Virus record (IMG/VR): IMGVR_UViG_3300017963_000422
Span: 1-41,904 of that record
Strand: one strand, 5' to 3'
DNA from: a virus
Length of the DNA: 41,904 nucleotides
Made by a program: the position numbers and the translations under genes. Under the pieces are notes generated by a model. It did no database searches. It was not told the origin of the DNA and saw nothing but the letters and a program-made list of their open reading frames with translations. Shown in pieces: positions 40,127-41,904 of this stretch (positions are counted from its first letter, which is position 1; the number at the start of each line of letters is the position of its first letter).

Positions 40127-40564
40127 CTAAGACTGCACATCCGCCATATCCTTACTGCTACCGTAGTATTTCAGATATGCGGCAACTTCTTGTCCTATTA
40201 TACCCTCATGGACATATATATGCCACTGCGCTTCCTTTTCGTTCATGGTCAGTTCGTGTTCCTTGGAGAATGCCGACAGTCGTTCCAGCCAGTTCCCATC
40301 AGCCCAATTCTGCCCTTCTGCTATCCGCCAGGACTTTACCTGCTCATCGCTTGCGCTATCCGTCACAGATGGGATATATCTATTCGTGCGTAGTTTACCA
40401 TCATATCTCTGCTGCTCCAGATCACAAAATGATACTCGCTCCATCTCCTTTTGCGTAAGATACCCCTTCTGCATAGCATCAAGCATTTCAGCGTATCGCC
40501 TGGACAATGGACTGTGTTCACCTTCTCTAGCTACGTCAATCACTGCGTCCATTACGTTCTGCAT
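40127..40564 (-). CDS. Hypothetical protein after the replication gene (145 aa)
   Basis: A near-consensus GAAGGAGG lies 6 nt before the ATG at 40564; longer readings are not needed. It opens MQNVMDAVIDVAREGEHSPL and is helical with aromatic patches (RIAEGQNWADGNWLERLSAF). It overlaps the end of the replication initiator gene by 29 nt. By position it could be a replication partner, such as a helicase loader, but no motif supports this. Confidence 0.65.
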   Translation of the reverse strand: MQNVMDAVIDVAREGEHSPLSRRYAEMLDAMQKGYLTQKEMERVSFCDLEQQRYDGKLRTNRYIPSVTDSASDEQVKSWRIAEGQNWADGNWLERLSAFSKEHELTMNEKEAQWHIYVHEGIIGQEVAAYLKYYGSSKDMADVQS

Positions 40565-41627
40565 CGTGTTCCTCCTTCGCTCTTTCAAGCCGTTGTTTGG
40601 CATCCTGCAACGCCTGTTGATAACTTGGATCATCCCTATCTGCCGAGTCATCTTGCGCTATGGCTTCATATACCCGCTGCGCGTCGGCTAATTCCTGATC
40701 AGACGATAATTCATTTGTCTTAGTTTCTGCTGCCCTATACCACGTCGGATTTCTGGCAGTTTTATCTATAAACCTCATCAGTGTATTGGGCTTCGCTTCC
40801 GTGAGGATAACAGGCATCCTATTGATAGCTTCAAGCAATTTCTGTTTGCCGTGTTCCTGAATAGCACTCATTATCTGTGCAACAGGCGGCACTAGTTTTA
40901 TCTGTTTACCCCATTTTTGCAGAATTGCACCCTGTATTATAGTAAGATCTGTAGTTATACTATTATGATCATAATTATTATTATCTTTTATTATATTATC
41001 TTTTAGAGGCTGTGAATCATTGATTTTATTGGTATCTACAGGATTTTTCCTTAACGAATCGTTAAGCTTTTGGTCATTTTTCCTTAACGATTCGTTAAGC
41101 TCCTTAACGATTTGATAAGGTTTTCTTAACGAATCATTAAGCTCCTTAACGATTTGATAAGCTACCTTCATCTGTCTGAAAGCTTCCTCTCCTAGAGCCT
41201 CGTCCACAGCACTGTAGTTCAGGTTTCTAGTGAGCAAATCACTATCTGCTTTCTCCCTGTATTTGCTACGCAGCGGCACTTTCCAGGAAGGCCAGTATTT
41301 ATTAAAAACGATAACCTTCGGCCTGCTGTTAAGCATAGCGTAAATAACCTGTTTTTCCTGGAGTGCCTGCAATGTCCTGGTCAATGCTGGATGATGTAAG
41401 CCCATAGCTGCTGCTGCCTCCTCCAGTTTACCTACAATGCAATAACGTCCCTGATCCTTGTCCGCGTCTTCGTCTCTTTGCTTGACACAGCCGTAAGTCC
41501 ACCGGATAACTTTCTTAATAACAACTAATTCTAATTCATTGAATTTGTATCTATTTAACGCATCCCACAAACGCCTGTCTATCCGCATCCATTCGCCATC
41601 TTCAAGTTGAACCAAATCATCCGCCAT
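40536..41627 (-). CDS. Phage replication protein O-like initiator (about 363 aa)
   Basis: Residues about 10-110 resemble the lambda O N-terminal winged-helix domain: DGEWMRIDRRLWDALNRYKF, then LVVIKKVIRWTYGCVKQ and an EEAAAAMGLHHPALTRTLQA recognition helix. The middle encodes three KELN(D/E)SLRK-like repeats produced by DNA iterons, as in lambda where the origin lies inside O. The C-terminal part is helical and probably binds the helicase loader or helicase. The start at 41627 (second ATG) is placed 6 nt from GGAGG. A long N-terminal extension of the frame is unlikely to be translated because it spans two hairpins. Confidence 0.82.
   Translation of the reverse strand: MADDLVQLEDGEWMRIDRRLWDALNRYKFNELELVVIKKVIRWTYGCVKQRDEDADKDQGRYCIVGKLEEAAAAMGLHHPALTRTLQALQEKQVIYAMLNSRPKVIVFNKYWPSWKVPLRSKYREKADSDLLTRNLNYSAVDEALGEEAFRQMKVAYQIVKELNDSLRKPYQIVKELNESLRKNDQKLNDSLRKNPVDTNKINDSQPLKDNIIKDNNNYDHNSITTDLTIIQGAILQKWGKQIKLVPPVAQIMSAIQEHGKQKLLEAINRMPVILTEAKPNTLMRFIDKTARNPTWYRAAETKTNELSSDQELADAQRVYEAIAQDDSADRDDPSYQQALQDAKQRLERAKEEHDAERNGRSD
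40955..41006. other. AT-rich tract next to the iterons (candidate DNA unwinding element)
   Basis: This stretch is almost entirely A and T (for example tattatgatcataattatta and the following ttatcttttattatattatc). It is located 43 bp from the iterons on the gene-distal side. It still encodes Asn/Asp/Ile-rich peptide within the initiator gene. The arrangement matches iteron-type origins. Confidence 0.6.
41049..41162. repeat. Five 19-bp palindromic iterons (candidate replication origin)
   Basis: Copies of CCTTAACGAWTYRWTAAGS lie at 41049-41067, 41082-41100, 41102-41120, 41124-41142 and 41144-41162. The first contains a perfect 17-bp palindrome, CTTAACGAATCGTTAAG. Four of them are spaced 20-22 bp apart, near two helical turns. 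They lie inside the initiator gene as in lambda ori. Confidence 0.88.
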
Positions 41628-41651
41628 CATACCCCTCCAGGTGGTAAAAGT

Positions 41652-41714
41652 GGGCGGCGTCCACCTGACAGCGTTTGCCACGCCGCCCGAAGCCCGGTTG
41701 CGCTTGCCGGGCTT
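41652..41714. repeat. Two back-to-back GC-rich hairpins before the replication gene
   Basis: GGGCGGCGT (41652-41660) pairs perfectly with ACGCCGCCC (41680-41688). AAGCCCGG (41690-41697) pairs with CCGGGCTT (41707-41714). They occupy the gap between the right-edge gene and the initiator gene and overlap the former's stop codon. No T run follows; they could still slow or process the transcript. Confidence 0.6.
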
Positions 41715-41904
41715 AATCAAACCAGCTTATCATCCATGTCACTGCCGCCACTGGTAACGCCAACTCCGCCAATGGAATAGCTATCAAGCAACACTTCCAG
41801 TATTTCACGTCAACCTGCTTCTCTTTTGCCCTACTTCCCCAGTATTCCACGCTATACTGAACCAGCAAGCCGCCGATGAAAATATTGAAAGCCAATATAG
41901 CCAA
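41713..41904 (-). CDS. Small membrane protein, possibly partial (63+ aa)
   Basis: The frame is open to the right edge. The first codon in the window is TTG, so the true start may lie outside. Two hydrophobic segments are visible: AILAFNIFIGGLLVQYSVEY and, near the C-terminus, CLIAIPLAELALPVAAVTWM. The loop between them is Lys-rich. The function is unknown. Confidence 0.6.
   Translation of the reverse strand: MAILAFNIFIGGLLVQYSVEYWGSRAKEKQVDVKYWKCCLIAIPLAELALPVAAVTWMISWFD

Noticed and set aside
40127-40651. The longer version of the gene after the initiator, starting at 40651
   Set aside because: The ATG at 40564 has a near-perfect ribosome binding site, and the extra 29 residues lie inside the initiator gene with no signal of their own.

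Overview
The window looks like one contiguous piece of a tailed double-stranded DNA phage (or prophage), probably an environmental one. It carries a complete head-packaging block: small and large terminase subunits, portal, MuF-type minor head protein, prohead protease and an HK97-fold major capsid protein. Every gene I can support lies on the minus strand, so transcription runs from high to low coordinates. Genes are tightly packed, with many 1-20 nt overlaps and GGAG/AGGAGG-type ribosome binding sites. The host cannot be named from the sequence. Two exported lipoproteins with N-terminal lipoboxes suggest a bacterial host.

Layout in transcription order. (1) 41.9-40.1 kb: a lambda-O-like replication initiator gene that contains five 19-bp palindromic iterons next to an AT-rich tract, a probable replication origin, followed by small genes. 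(2) 39.5-37.0 kb: a DUF5131 (phage Gp37/Gp68) gene, a DUF488 gene and small accessory or membrane genes. (3) 37.05-30.3 kb: an unusual accessory operon with a nicotinate phosphoribosyltransferase-like protein (PncB-like, apparently lacking the usual active-site His segment), a PP2C phosphatase, a Ser/Thr kinase with zinc ribbon and propeller-like tail, a nicotinamidase/isochorismatase-like hydrolase, a vWA protein, tRNA-Tyr(GUA) and an Rnl5-type RNA ligase. The phosphatase, kinase and vWA genes match the published TerY-P triad. Here the triad is embedded between the two NAD-salvage genes and is followed by an RNA-repair ligase. (4) 30.3-28.4 kb: small zinc-binding proteins, a strong intrinsic terminator placed as an attenuator, a split sigma-factor-like pair (region 4 and region 2 in separate genes), a lipoprotein and a 27-residue membrane protein. 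(5) 28.2-22.8 kb: a DNA modification/restriction block with a ParB-methyltransferase fusion, a HARE-HTH/PD-(D/E)XK-like protein, a GIY-YIG-type protein, a ParB-domain protein and a broken TET-associated glycosyltransferase. (6) 22.8-9.2 kb: terminase, portal, small genes, a MuF protein fused to an HExxH metallopeptidase, a row of small overlapping genes, a 983-residue fusion of prohead protease and AAA+ ATPase, the capsid protein and head accessory genes. (7) 8.7-0 kb: three paralogous appendage-like proteins built from shuffled modules, conserved structural proteins, a PKD protein and a large LamG/beta-propeller lipoprotein that runs off the left edge.

The most distinctive items are the accessory operon combining signalling, NAD salvage and RNA repair (37-30.6 kb), the protease/AAA+ capsid-maturation fusion (14.6-11.7 kb), the decayed glycosyltransferase beside a ParB gene (23.4-22.8 kb), the split sigma genes behind an attenuator, and the iteron-bearing replication gene. 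No lysis cassette, tape measure, integrase or CRISPR array was recognised. Family assignments were made by eye from motifs, without database searches.
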